A stretch of DNA of 64,000 nucleotides from Qipengyuania marincola (GTDB lineage Bacteria; Pseudomonadota; Alphaproteobacteria; Sphingomonadales; Sphingomonadaceae), in assembly GCF_029688625.1 (NCBI RefSeq), contig NZ_JARULC010000001.1, positions 372,001 through 436,000 on the forward strand. Reading direction: 5' to 3'. The notes under the pieces were generated by a model. It was not told the origin of the DNA and ran no database searches. It was given only the letters and a program-made list of their open reading frames with translations. This document shows positions 35,733 to 43,892 of this stretch, in pieces. A program made the position numbers and the translations under genes. Each line of letters begins with the position of its first letter. The stretch's first letter is position 1.

Positions 35733-37261
35733 GCGGGTACTCCCTGTGTGGAGGCAGACGTCATCATTGACTGAAGGAAATCGAGGTGCCGCGGCATCTG
35801 CCGTACTTCTTCGACCAACCCCGCTTCGGTCCCGTCGAGCAGGCTACGCAGCTCGTTTTCAGGCAGGATATCGGCCAGCGGATTGTAGCCCCGAGCCGCG
35901 ACACCCTGGCCGACCAGCACCTGGAACCAGCCCACCTCGGTGAACAGCTCTTCGTGCTCGCGATGGATGAGACCGGTTGCACGCCATTGCTCCAATTTGG
36001 CGGTCAGCGTGTCGGGCAAGTCCATACTGCGCACCCCGTCCCAGAACGGCTCCCCCTCGCGCGCATTGGCGGTGTAGTGGAGGATCAGGAAATCGCGGAT
36101 GCGCGACCATTCGAAATTGCACTGGGCGTTGAACCAGTCGACGATCGCCGGATCGGGTTCCGCAGCCGGAAGAACGCTGAGGAAGCGGCTGATGCTCGCC
36201 TGGATAAGATGGATCGAGGTCGATTCCATCGGCTCGAGGAAACCGGCCGACAAGCCGACCGCGAGGCAGTTCTTGTGCCACATCTTGCGCCGGACGCCGG
36301 TTGTGAAAGGGATCGTTCGCGGTTCGGCGAGCGGTTCGCCATCGAGATTGGCGAGCAATGTGTCCGCCGCTTCACCGTCGCTCATATGCGCGGTCGAATA
36401 GACGAGGCCGTTGCCGATGCGATGCTGGAGAGGAATGCGCCACTGCCAACCCGCCCTGCGCGCGATCGCCTTTGTATACGGCGTGAAATCGCCGCCATTG
36501 GCGCACGGGACCGCCATTGCCCGGTCGCAGCGCAGCCACTGTGTCCACTCCTCGTAGCCGGTCTCGAGCGCCTGTTCGATCAGCAGGCCGCGAAAGCCAG
36601 TGCAGTCGATGAAGAAATCACCTTCGATCCTACGGTCGCCGTTGAGGTGGAGAGCGGTGATGTTGCCGGAAGTGCCGTCCTGCGCAACGCGCTCGATCTT
36701 CCCTTCGTGGCGGGTGACGCCGCGTGCCTCGGCAAAACGACGCAGATAGGCCGCATAGAGCCCGGCGTCGAAATGGTAGGCATAGGGCATCTCAGGTGCG
36801 CCCGGAGCGCGCCTGCCGCGCTGCATGCGCATGGTGCGCGCTGCCAGCTCGTTAAGCGAATAGCGCATCAGCGGCTTGGCGAAACCAAGCTGTTTCGCGC
36901 GCAACCAGTAATGCTGGAAAGGTAGCAGGCCCGCACCCCGGCCGACTGTTCCGAAGGCGTGCATGTAGCTCTCGCCTTCGCGGTGCCAGCCATCGAACTC
37001 GATGCCGAGCTTGAAGCTGCCCTTCGTCTCGCGGACGAATTCCGCCTCGTCCAGGCCCAGTGCGCCGTTGAAGAGGTGGATTTGCGGGATCGTCGCCTCG
37101 CCGACGCCGACCGTGCCGATCGCGTCGCTCTCCACCAGTTCGATCGCGGTGCCGGGCGGCACGAAGCGCGCCAGCGCGGCCGCCGCCATCCATCCGGCGG
37201 TCCCGCCGCCGGCGATGACGAAGCGCTTGATGGCGCGTTTCTCTCTAGGTGCGTCGGACAT
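35729..37261 (-). CDS. Flavin-dependent tryptophan halogenase-like protein (copy 2)
   Basis: A 510-residue paralogue of the other halogenase in this operon. GGGTAG (residues 18-23) is the FAD site, K84 in GSFKLGIEFDGW is the catalytic lysine, WQWRIP is the halogenase W-x-W-x-I-P motif, and NCLAVGLSAGFLEPMEST is the Glu region. The two copies share the motifs but differ clearly in between, so they are old paralogues with perhaps different substrates. It is the first gene after the TonB receptor, separated by a 118-base gap with a stem-loop. Halogenase next to a TonB receptor is a recurring arrangement in this group of bacteria. Confidence 0.89.
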   Translation of the reverse strand: MSDAPREKRAIKRFVIAGGGTAGWMAAAALARFVPPGTAIELVESDAIGTVGVGEATIPQIHLFNGALGLDEAEFVRETKGSFKLGIEFDGWHREGESYMHAFGTVGRGAGLLPFQHYWLRAKQLGFAKPLMRYSLNELAARTMRMQRGRRAPGAPEMPYAYHFDAGLYAAYLRRFAEARGVTRHEGKIERVAQDGTSGNITALHLNGDRRIEGDFFIDCTGFRGLLIEQALETGYEEWTQWLRCDRAMAVPCANGGDFTPYTKAIARRAGWQWRIPLQHRIGNGLVYSTAHMSDGEAADTLLANLDGEPLAEPRTIPFTTGVRRKMWHKNCLAVGLSAGFLEPMESTSIHLIQASISRFLSVLPAAEPDPAIVDWFNAQCNFEWSRIRDFLILHYTANAREGEPFWDGVRSMDLPDTLTAKLEQWRATGLIHREHEELFTEVGWFQVLVGQGVAARGYNPLADILPENELRSLLDGTEAGLVEEVRQMPRHLDFLQSMMTSASTQGVPA

Positions 37262-37333
37262 GATCGACTCGATCCCCTTGGCTCATGCGTCCGCCATGCC
37301 ATGGCAGGGCGATGGCTGGGCAGGCAAATGGGG

Positions 37334-37365
37334 GCGGGGCGACCGGGAGGAGATGGCCGCCCCGC
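37334..37365 (-). other. Intercistronic stem-loop between TonB receptor and halogenase
   Basis: An exact 8-bp inverted repeat (GCGGGGCG and CGCCCCGC) with a 16-base loop lies between the receptor stop and the start of the halogenase gene, and on the minus strand it is followed by a C-run and ATTTG rather than a U-tract. It is the only sizeable spacer in the operon. It could be an attenuator or an mRNA-stabilising 3' end that raises the receptor level over the downstream enzymes. Confidence 0.5.
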
Positions 37366-37379
37366 AAGTCAGTCTCTGA

Positions 37380-40187
37380 TCAGAAGCGGTAAGACGCCCC
37401 GACCAGGTAAGTGCGACCGTATTCTTCGTAATCGATGATGAACTGACGGTCGCCGTCGGTGTAGTTGATGAACGGCTCGTTGGTGAGGTTCAGTGCCTGC
37501 AGAGTGACCGACAGACCTTCCAGCGAAGTGCCGTCCTCGAAACGATAGCCGATCTGGGCATCGAAGATCGATTCCGGATAGGTCAAGCGCTGTGCGCGGC
37601 TGGCCGAGATGCCGGGGAATTCTGCCAGGAATTCGGTACGATAGCGATGGCTCAGACGCGCTTCGAAACCGCTATTCTCGTAGTAGACCGTCGAGTTCAC
37701 GACCCATTTGGAGAGGCCAGGGACGTCGGTTTCGAAGGGATCGTCCTCCAGCGGATAGATGGTCAGTTCGCTGTCGGTGTACGAAACGCTGGTCTGGAAG
37801 CCGAAGCCGGAAGCGAAGCCACTTGTGAACGTAGAGAACGGCAGCGAGAGGCTCGCTTCGATCCCGCGGATGTAGCCGTCGGCCCGGTTGTCCGGCGCGC
37901 TCACCAGTCCGAGATAAGTGGTCGCATCAGCGAAAGCGCGCTGCTGCGGCGACAGGATTGGGCGCAAATAGCTGAAGTCGCGGACCACCGATGCATTCGG
38001 GTTCACGAAATCGTCCAGCCATTTGTGGTAACCGGCAATTGCGAAATATCCGGCGCCGCCGAAGTACCATTCGTAAGACAGGTCGAAGCCGTTGGCGATA
38101 TAGGGCCGCAGGCGCGGGTTGCCGCCTCCGCCGCTGAAGATCGATCCGGTCTCGATATCGACGACATCGCTGACGCCGGCGTTGGACGACGCGCTGAGGT
38201 AGTCCATCCGGGCACGCGACAGCGTCCGCGCCGCGCCGAAGCGCAGTTTCATGTCCGGCGCGATCTCGAAGTTGAGAGTCATGCTCGGCAGGATGTGTGA
38301 ATAGTCTTCCGTCTCGAACACCGGGATGGCGCTGGCGCCAACACCGCCATCGGAATCGAAGCCGGCAGAGCTTTGCTGCGTGAAGACTGCCTGCACGCCC
38401 ATGTTACCGGTGACCGGCAGCGATCCAAGCATGGTATCGATGTCCATCCGCAGATAGCCGGTGTAGACATCCTCCGTCACCGTCCAGTCGCCCGGATAGG
38501 GCAGATCGGAGCTCTCGATGCTGGTTAGGATATAGGTCCCGTCATTCAGCAGCGCGAACGGATCGTAAGCGACCTGCGGGCCGAAGCCGAGGAAGCCCAG
38601 GCTGGCGATCGGGTCGAGCAGCGCGCTTTCGGGGATCGGCGCACGGGTGGTGGCACCATCCGCGATGAACGCGCCATTGGGTCCGGCGAGACTGAGGAAG
38701 TTCTGCGTGATGTCGCGCGATTTCTGGCGATGATCGTAGGAAAAACCGGCCACAAGGCTCTTGATCGTATCATCCTCCACCTTGCCGACGACTTCACCGC
38801 GCATGGTCCACAATTCGTCGTCCGTGGTCGTGTCGTTGATGAAGCCGGCCTGCACGATGCCGCGCCCGCCACCCCAGCCGCGCGGGTCGGTCAGCTGGAT
38901 CAGGTTCGTATCCGAATAGTCCACCTGATTGGTGAACTGAAACGGGAAGCCTCCTGAATTGCGCGTGTAGGTTACCACGTCGCCCATATTGAAGCCGGGG
39001 CCGGTTTGTGCGGCGAAATTGAGGCCTGAATAGCTTTCAATCTGCTGCAAGCGGCGGTCGGCACGCGAATATGCAACGTCGGCCATTAGGATGACGTCGT
39101 CATTCTCGTAGCGGGCATTGTAACCCACCGCGAAGGTTTCGACGTCCTTGCGGTCATAATCGTTGCGGACCACCGGCTGGACGTTGGAGAAGGTCACGCT
39201 GTCGGGAAAGTCACCACCGCTGGTCGATTCGATGGTTGTGCCGGCACCCCAGCCTGGATTGAGCGGAAACTCGATGCCGCGCTGCGGAATGCGTTCACGG
39301 TAGTCGGCATAGAAAACGTCGAGCGTTCCGGTCCACTCGGGCGTCGGCTGCCACTCGACAGTGCCAAACGCTCCAAGGCGATCAAGATCGACCGAGCGCG
39401 CGAACGGCTTCATGCCGCCGAGCACGATCTGGCCGCTATCGTCAGGATAGCCCCAGGCGTTGAAGCGCTCGACCTGGCTCGGGCTGGACTGGTAGGCGAC
39501 GCCCAGTGCAACGCCCAGCGTATCGTCGGCGAACTGGTCGACATAAGTGCCGGTGGCGCGATAGCCCCAGCCTTCGATGTCCGGATTGAGAGAACCGTCC
39601 TCGTTAAATTCGAGGCGGCCCGACAGCGAGACGATCCGCTCGCCCTTCGACAGCGGACGGATCGTGCGCAGATCGACCGTGCCGGCAAGCCCCTGACCGA
39701 TGAGACCGGCATAGGGGACCTTGTAGATCACGCCCTGGTCGATCAATTCGGCTGGGTACTGGTCGTATTCCACGGCGCGGTTGTCGCCCGAGGAGACGAG
39801 TTGGCGACCGTTCAGCAGCGAGTTCGAATAGTCGGGCCCCAGGCCGCGAACCGAAAGGCTCTGGGCGCGACCGTCGACACGCTGCACCGCAAGGCCAGGC
39901 AGACGGCCCAGCGTTTCGGCAATCGAGACGTCGGGCAGCTTGCCGATGTCTTCCGAGCTGAATGCTTCCGCGATGACCGGCGTGTTGCGCTTCAGGCCCA
40001 CCGCGGTTTCCAGCGACTGGCGATAGCCCTCGACGACGATGACGTTGTCTTCGGCCTGCTCGTCAGCGGTATCCTCGCCTGGCTCCAGCGTGGCGTCCTG
40101 CGCAATGGCAGGGGTCGCGAGCGCGGCGAGTGCGATCGAAATGGCGCCGGTACTGATGCCCCCGGCAAGAGACTTGCGAAATGCCAT
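37380..40187 (-). CDS. TonB-dependent receptor of the maltodextrin/starch locus
   Basis: A 935-residue outer-membrane receptor. It has a signal peptide (cleavage near PAIAQDA), a TonB-box-like NVIVVEGYRQSL, the long carbohydrate-type plug (IAEAFSSEDIGKLPDVSIAE, VQRVDGRAQSLSVRGLG) and a barrel ending YLVGASYRF with terminal Phe. The plug signature is that of the large sugar-locus receptors such as Caulobacter MalA. The start has GGGAGA upstream and follows a 5' leader with a hairpin and an operator. It would import malto-oligosaccharides across the outer membrane and heads the seven-gene minus-strand operon. Confidence 0.92.
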   Translation of the reverse strand: MAFRKSLAGGISTGAISIALAALATPAIAQDATLEPGEDTADEQAEDNVIVVEGYRQSLETAVGLKRNTPVIAEAFSSEDIGKLPDVSIAETLGRLPGLAVQRVDGRAQSLSVRGLGPDYSNSLLNGRQLVSSGDNRAVEYDQYPAELIDQGVIYKVPYAGLIGQGLAGTVDLRTIRPLSKGERIVSLSGRLEFNEDGSLNPDIEGWGYRATGTYVDQFADDTLGVALGVAYQSSPSQVERFNAWGYPDDSGQIVLGGMKPFARSVDLDRLGAFGTVEWQPTPEWTGTLDVFYADYRERIPQRGIEFPLNPGWGAGTTIESTSGGDFPDSVTFSNVQPVVRNDYDRKDVETFAVGYNARYENDDVILMADVAYSRADRRLQQIESYSGLNFAAQTGPGFNMGDVVTYTRNSGGFPFQFTNQVDYSDTNLIQLTDPRGWGGGRGIVQAGFINDTTTDDELWTMRGEVVGKVEDDTIKSLVAGFSYDHRQKSRDITQNFLSLAGPNGAFIADGATTRAPIPESALLDPIASLGFLGFGPQVAYDPFALLNDGTYILTSIESSDLPYPGDWTVTEDVYTGYLRMDIDTMLGSLPVTGNMGVQAVFTQQSSAGFDSDGGVGASAIPVFETEDYSHILPSMTLNFEIAPDMKLRFGAARTLSRARMDYLSASSNAGVSDVVDIETGSIFSGGGGNPRLRPYIANGFDLSYEWYFGGAGYFAIAGYHKWLDDFVNPNASVVRDFSYLRPILSPQQRAFADATTYLGLVSAPDNRADGYIRGIEASLSLPFSTFTSGFASGFGFQTSVSYTDSELTIYPLEDDPFETDVPGLSKWVVNSTVYYENSGFEARLSHRYRTEFLAEFPGISASRAQRLTYPESIFDAQIGYRFEDGTSLEGLSVTLQALNLTNEPFINYTDGDRQFIIDYEEYGRTYLVGASYRF

Positions 40188-40203
40188 GTATGCTCTCCCA
40201 ACG

Positions 40204-40231
40204 GGTCCGGATTTTTATGCAGTCCCGGACC
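40204..40231 (-). other. Hairpin in the 5' leader of the TonB receptor gene
   Basis: A perfect 7-bp inverted repeat (GGTCCGG/CCGGACC) with a 14-base A/T-rich loop lies directly upstream of the ribosome binding site of the receptor gene. It may influence translation or transcript stability; no known riboswitch structure was recognised. Confidence 0.35.
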
Positions 40232-40313
40232 GAATCCTAATCCCCACAGGCGGCACACGGCCTGCCTGTTCATCGTCTGGATAGGTTGGAATGCGCGGTC
40301 TCAGGAAGACAGC

Positions 40314-40326
40314 ATACGTATACGCA
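40314..40326 (-). promoter_or_regulatory. Candidate LacI-family operator upstream of the TonB receptor operon
   Basis: On the minus strand the 13-mer TGCGTATACGTAT, inside a longer alternating palindrome, lies 127 bases upstream of the receptor start. The same 13-mer with one change (TGCGTATTCGTAT) occurs at 42232-42244 in front of the MFS gene. Two copies flanking the lacI gene and preceding both arms of the locus make it the likely operator of that regulator. Confidence 0.68.
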
Positions 40327-40378
40327 TACCGCTTTGGCGCCCTTTCAGTCGCCGAAATGTCACAAGATTATGCGTCGC

Positions 40379-41071
40379 TCAGGCAAGAAAGAGATTGAGG
40401 GTGAGGCGGCCGGTCTGCGGATCGGTATCGGGCGCGAAATCGGCCGGCAAGTCAGCGCAATGAAGCGTGTTGCCGCGATACAGGATCATCGTGTTGAAGA
40501 CCCCTTCGACACGGTGGATGCGTTCGAAAAGGTCGGTATCGCCAGAAATATATTGTGCGTCGGGCAATCCGTGCCTCGAAATTCCCTCTTCCAGCCGCGA
40601 TCGATAAAGCTCGAACCGCTCGCTACCGACACTCTCGAACCCGGTGGAGCGTTGCCTATAGAAGCCGGTACCGCCACGCTCGGACCGGTCGAGATAGAGC
40701 AGCACTGCGATACGCTCGCGCTCGGTTCCATCGAAATGCGGTAAGCGCTGGATCGGGGCGAGCTCGGCCGGGGGTATGGTGACCAGGCTGAGATAGCATT
40801 CATGATAGAGCGGCGGGCGCGCCAATTCGAAGACCCTCTCAATCTGGTCCAGCAGCGGCACGACCAGCGGCATTGCGATCGCCTCGGACACCGGTGCCCG
40901 CATCCCGGGGTAGAATTCACCGTGGCGAGCAAACTTGTGGCGAGCCGCGATCTCGACCACCCTTTGGGGGTCCGGCAGCGCATTCTCGACCGTCAGTAGC
41001 GACTGCGCCTCCCGCCCGAACTGCGATGTGCTTGCTCGGGCATTGGTGGCAAGGGAAAGCGGGCTGGACAT
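40379..41071 (-). CDS. DUF6445 family protein (Fe/2-oxoglutarate oxygenase-like fold)
   Basis: A 230-residue protein of the DUF6445 family. The sequence has a prolyl-hydroxylase-like layout: HFDGTERERIAVLLYLD (H-x-D metal pair), GGTGFYR, and LYRGNTLHCADLP with a distal His, then TGRLTLNLFLA with an Arg that could bind 2-oxoglutarate. Enzyme activity is not established. The ATG at 41071 is favoured over the GTG 42 bases upstream. It is on the same strand as, and 191 bases upstream of, the TonB receptor gene, and divergent from lacI. Members of this family often occur in TonB receptor/halogenase sugar loci. Confidence 0.75.
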   Translation of the reverse strand: MSSPLSLATNARASTSQFGREAQSLLTVENALPDPQRVVEIAARHKFARHGEFYPGMRAPVSEAIAMPLVVPLLDQIERVFELARPPLYHECYLSLVTIPPAELAPIQRLPHFDGTERERIAVLLYLDRSERGGTGFYRQRSTGFESVGSERFELYRSRLEEGISRHGLPDAQYISGDTDLFERIHRVEGVFNTMILYRGNTLHCADLPADFAPDTDPQTGRLTLNLFLA

Positions 41072-41186
41072 TTGCGCCACGCATAGGCGCAAAACTGCAG
41101 GATTGGGAACCACCTGCGATTGCCATGCGCCGCCGCTTTGCTAAGGTCCCTGCCAAGGCCCGCCAGCGCGGGCCGGGAGGAGAGAG

Positions 41187-42224
41187 ATGGGTCGCAAGCC
41201 GACGGGTCGGCCGACCAGCTTCGATATCGCCTACGCGGCGGGGGTTTCACAGCCGACCGTCAGCCGCGCGCTGCGGGGGGACCGTTCGGTCAGCGCCCAG
41301 ACCCGCGAACGCATCAAGCAGATTGCTCGTGACCTCAATTACACGGTCGACAAGAATGCCTCCTCGCTCCGCTCCCAGCGGTCGAACACGATTGCCCTGC
41401 TGTTCTTCGAGGATCCCACGCCCGACGAAAGCATGATCAATCCCTTCTTCCTGGCCATGCTGGGTTCGATCACCCGGGCCTGTGCCGATCGCGGGCTCGA
41501 CCTGCTGATTTCCTTCCAGCGTATGGAGGATGACTGGCACGTCCAGTATCAGGACAGCCATCGCGCAGACGGCCTGATCCTGCTCGGCTATGGCGACTAC
41601 ACCGTCTATCGAAAGCGCCTGGACCAGCTTGAGCAACAGGGCACCCATTTCGCCCGCTGGGGTTCGGTTTCGTCGGACAGCAGCGGCGTTACGGTGGGAA
41701 CCGACAATTACGCGGCGGGAGTGCTCGCAGGGCGGCACCTTGCGGAAAGCGGTCGCCGGGCGGTCGCCTTCATCGGTCATGCGGACGAGCATTATCCCGA
41801 ATTCGCAGGTCGGTACGCAGGCTTGTGCGAAGCCTTGCGTGAAGCAGGGATCGAACCTGATCACAAGCTGCAATATGATGCGATCACGACCGAGGAGGCC
41901 GGCCATTGCGCGGCCCAGGCGTTGATCGCAAGCGGCAGGCAATTCGACGCCATCTTTGCCGCCAGCGATCTGATTGCGATTGGCGCGATGCGCGCGCTGG
42001 TCGAAACCGGCCGCAGCGTCCCGCGCGATGTGGCAGTCGTCGGTTTCGACGATATTCCGGCCGCGAGCCTCACCACGCCGCCATTGACCACGATCATGCA
42101 GGATATCGGCGGTGCGGGGCAGGCGCTGGTGGAAACACTGATCGCACAGATCGAGGATCGCGACTTGCCGCCGCGCAAGCTGCCGGGAAAGCTCGTCATT
42201 CGCGGGTCGAGCGCCGTCGGCTAA
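41187..42224 (+). CDS. LacI family transcriptional regulator of the starch/maltose locus
   Basis: A 345-residue repressor with N-terminal helix-turn-helix ([21 protein letters not shown]), hinge helix ([17 protein letters not shown]) and periplasmic-binding-protein-like sugar domain ([36 protein letters not shown]). A GGGAGGAGAG ribosome binding site precedes the ATG. It sits between the minus-strand receptor operon and the plus-strand MFS-amylase pair, each with a copy of the candidate operator, so it most likely represses both until maltose or a related sugar is present. It is equivalent in place to MalI of Caulobacter. Confidence 0.93.
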   Translation: MGRKPTGRPTSFDIAYAAGVSQPTVSRALRGDRSVSAQTRERIKQIARDLNYTVDKNASSLRSQRSNTIALLFFEDPTPDESMINPFFLAMLGSITRACADRGLDLLISFQRMEDDWHVQYQDSHRADGLILLGYGDYTVYRKRLDQLEQQGTHFARWGSVSSDSSGVTVGTDNYAAGVLAGRHLAESGRRAVAFIGHADEHYPEFAGRYAGLCEALREAGIEPDHKLQYDAITTEEAGHCAAQALIASGRQFDAIFAASDLIAIGAMRALVETGRSVPRDVAVVGFDDIPAASLTTPPLTTIMQDIGGAGQALVETLIAQIEDRDLPPRKLPGKLVIRGSSAVG

Positions 42225-42231
42225 ACGCGCT

Positions 42232-42244
42232 TGCGTATTCGTAT
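42232..42244 (+). promoter_or_regulatory. Candidate LacI-family operator upstream of the MFS-amylase genes
   Basis: TGCGTATTCGTAT, differing at one central base from the copy at 40314-40326, begins 8 bases after the lacI stop codon and 98 bases before the MFS start. The MFS and amylase genes would be controlled through it independently of lacI. Confidence 0.66.
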
Positions 42245-42341
42245 ACGTGCTTGGCGCAGAAGGTCGGTCATGCAACCGTCTTACGCAGAATTGTCGAGCG
42301 GACGCGAAGATCCGCGCGCAAGGGACTGAGGAATCGTATCT

Positions 42342-43892
42342 ATGGCCACGACACCGATGGTGGACGCCGCACGCAAGCCGCATATGGGCTGGGGCGGGCT
42401 TGCCAATATCAGCTTCGGCTTTTTCGGCATCCAGATCGGCTTCGTGCTGCAGAATTCGAACATGAGCCGGATTTTCCAGACCGTTGGTGCCTCGCTGGAC
42501 GATCTGCCTGCGCTATGGGTCGCGGCTCCGCTGACCGGACTGATCGTGCAGCCGATCATCGGCCACCTGTCTGACAAGACGTGGAACCGCTTCGGCAGGC
42601 GTCGGCCTTATTTCATGACCGGTGCATTGCTGGCTGCGATCTCGCTCTTCCTGATGCCGCTGGCGCCGGTGTTCGCCGCGCCGCTGCTGTTTGCTGCCGC
42701 CCTGTTGTGGGTGCTCGATGCGAGCCTGAATATTGCGATGGAGCCCTTCCGCGCCTTCGTGGGCGACATGCTCGACAGATCGCAGCATGCGACCGGCTAT
42801 GCGGTGCAGACGGCGTTCATCGGCGCGGGCGCGGTGGTCGCTGCAATCTTCCCATGGCTGCTCGAACAGTTCGGTGTGAGCAATGTCGCGCCCGCCGGAC
42901 AGATCCCGGATACCGTGCGCTGGAGCTTCTGGGCAGGTGCGGTCGCGCTGTTCTGCGCCATCGGCTGGACGGTGGTGACCACGCGCGAATATTCCCCTGA
43001 GGAAATGGCGCGCTTCGAAGCCGAGCGCGCGGTCGAGGCAGGTGCCCCGGTCCGCGCGCTTGCCGCCAAAAGCTATGGCAGCGCGCTGCTCTGGATGGCA
43101 GCGGGCGCAGTGGTCGCATTGCTGGTCGCTCCGCTCGGGCTGGAGAAGGAAATCTACCTGCTCGGCGGCCTGCTTGCGACCTATGGTGTCCTCAGCGCCA
43201 TCGCCATTTCGATGGCCAGGCAGGGCCGCTCGGCCAACATGCTGTCGAGCATCGTTGGCGATTTCTCGGGCATGCCGGACACGATGAAGCGGCTCGCCCT
43301 GGTCCAGTTCTTCAGCTGGTCCGCGCTCTTCATCATGTGGATCTATTCAGGCCCGATCGTCTCCCAATATTTCTATGGCAGCGCCGATCCAACTACCGCC
43401 GCCTATAACGAAGGCGCGAATTGGTGGAACCTGATCTACACCGTCCAGAACGGGGTCGCCGCAGTGGCCGCGCTCGCGCTTCTGCCGGCCATGAGCCGCA
43501 AGCTCGGCAAGGCGAAAACGCACATGACCTGCCTGTTGCTCGGCGCGACGGGTTTCCTCGGTTATTTCGTGCTGCGCGATCCGACATTGCTGATCGTATG
43601 CGAGATCCTCAAGGGTATCGCCTGGGCCTCGATCCTCGCCATGCCCTATGCGATCCTCGCCAGCAGCCTGCCTCAAGCCAAGCTCGGCATCTATATGGGG
43701 CTTTTTAATATCTTCATCGTCGTACCGCAGCTGCTGGTGGCCACCGTCATGGGCAGTGTGATGAAGGCGTTTTTCCCTGGCGAGCCCATCTGGACCATGC
43801 TGTTCGCCGCCGCCAGCTGGGCGCTCGCCGCCTTCGCCATGCTCCGGGTCGAAGTGCCCGGCGAAAACCCTCAGGAGACAGCCCATGCATAA
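42342..43892 (+). CDS. MFS sugar transporter (SLC45/MalY-like)
   Basis: A 516-residue inner-membrane carrier with 12 predicted helices. GFFGIQIGFVLQNSNMSRIF, the DKTWNRFGRRRPYF loop between helices 2 and 3 and NIAMEPFRAFVGDML are typical of the SLC45-like disaccharide group used for maltose in Caulobacter and sphingomonads. It is placed after the second candidate operator and overlaps the next gene's start by 8 bases. It would carry maltose or short maltodextrins into the cytoplasm, probably by proton symport. Confidence 0.92.
   Translation: MATTPMVDAARKPHMGWGGLANISFGFFGIQIGFVLQNSNMSRIFQTVGASLDDLPALWVAAPLTGLIVQPIIGHLSDKTWNRFGRRRPYFMTGALLAAISLFLMPLAPVFAAPLLFAAALLWVLDASLNIAMEPFRAFVGDMLDRSQHATGYAVQTAFIGAGAVVAAIFPWLLEQFGVSNVAPAGQIPDTVRWSFWAGAVALFCAIGWTVVTTREYSPEEMARFEAERAVEAGAPVRALAAKSYGSALLWMAAGAVVALLVAPLGLEKEIYLLGGLLATYGVLSAIAISMARQGRSANMLSSIVGDFSGMPDTMKRLALVQFFSWSALFIMWIYSGPIVSQYFYGSADPTTAAYNEGANWWNLIYTVQNGVAAVAALALLPAMSRKLGKAKTHMTCLLLGATGFLGYFVLRDPTLLIVCEILKGIAWASILAMPYAILASSLPQAKLGIYMGLFNIFIVVPQLLVATVMGSVMKAFFPGEPIWTMLFAAASWALAAFAMLRVEVPGENPQETAHA

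Noticed and set aside
33852-35774. 640-codon frame antisense to the GH13 amylase
   Set aside because: Complementary to a clearly identified GH13 gene with catalytic motifs; no signal or domain of its own.
28746-37261. The halogenases as part of a secondary-metabolite gene cluster
   Set aside because: No peptide synthetase, polyketide synthase or indole pathway gene is present; both genes are embedded in a sugar operon by 4-base overlaps.
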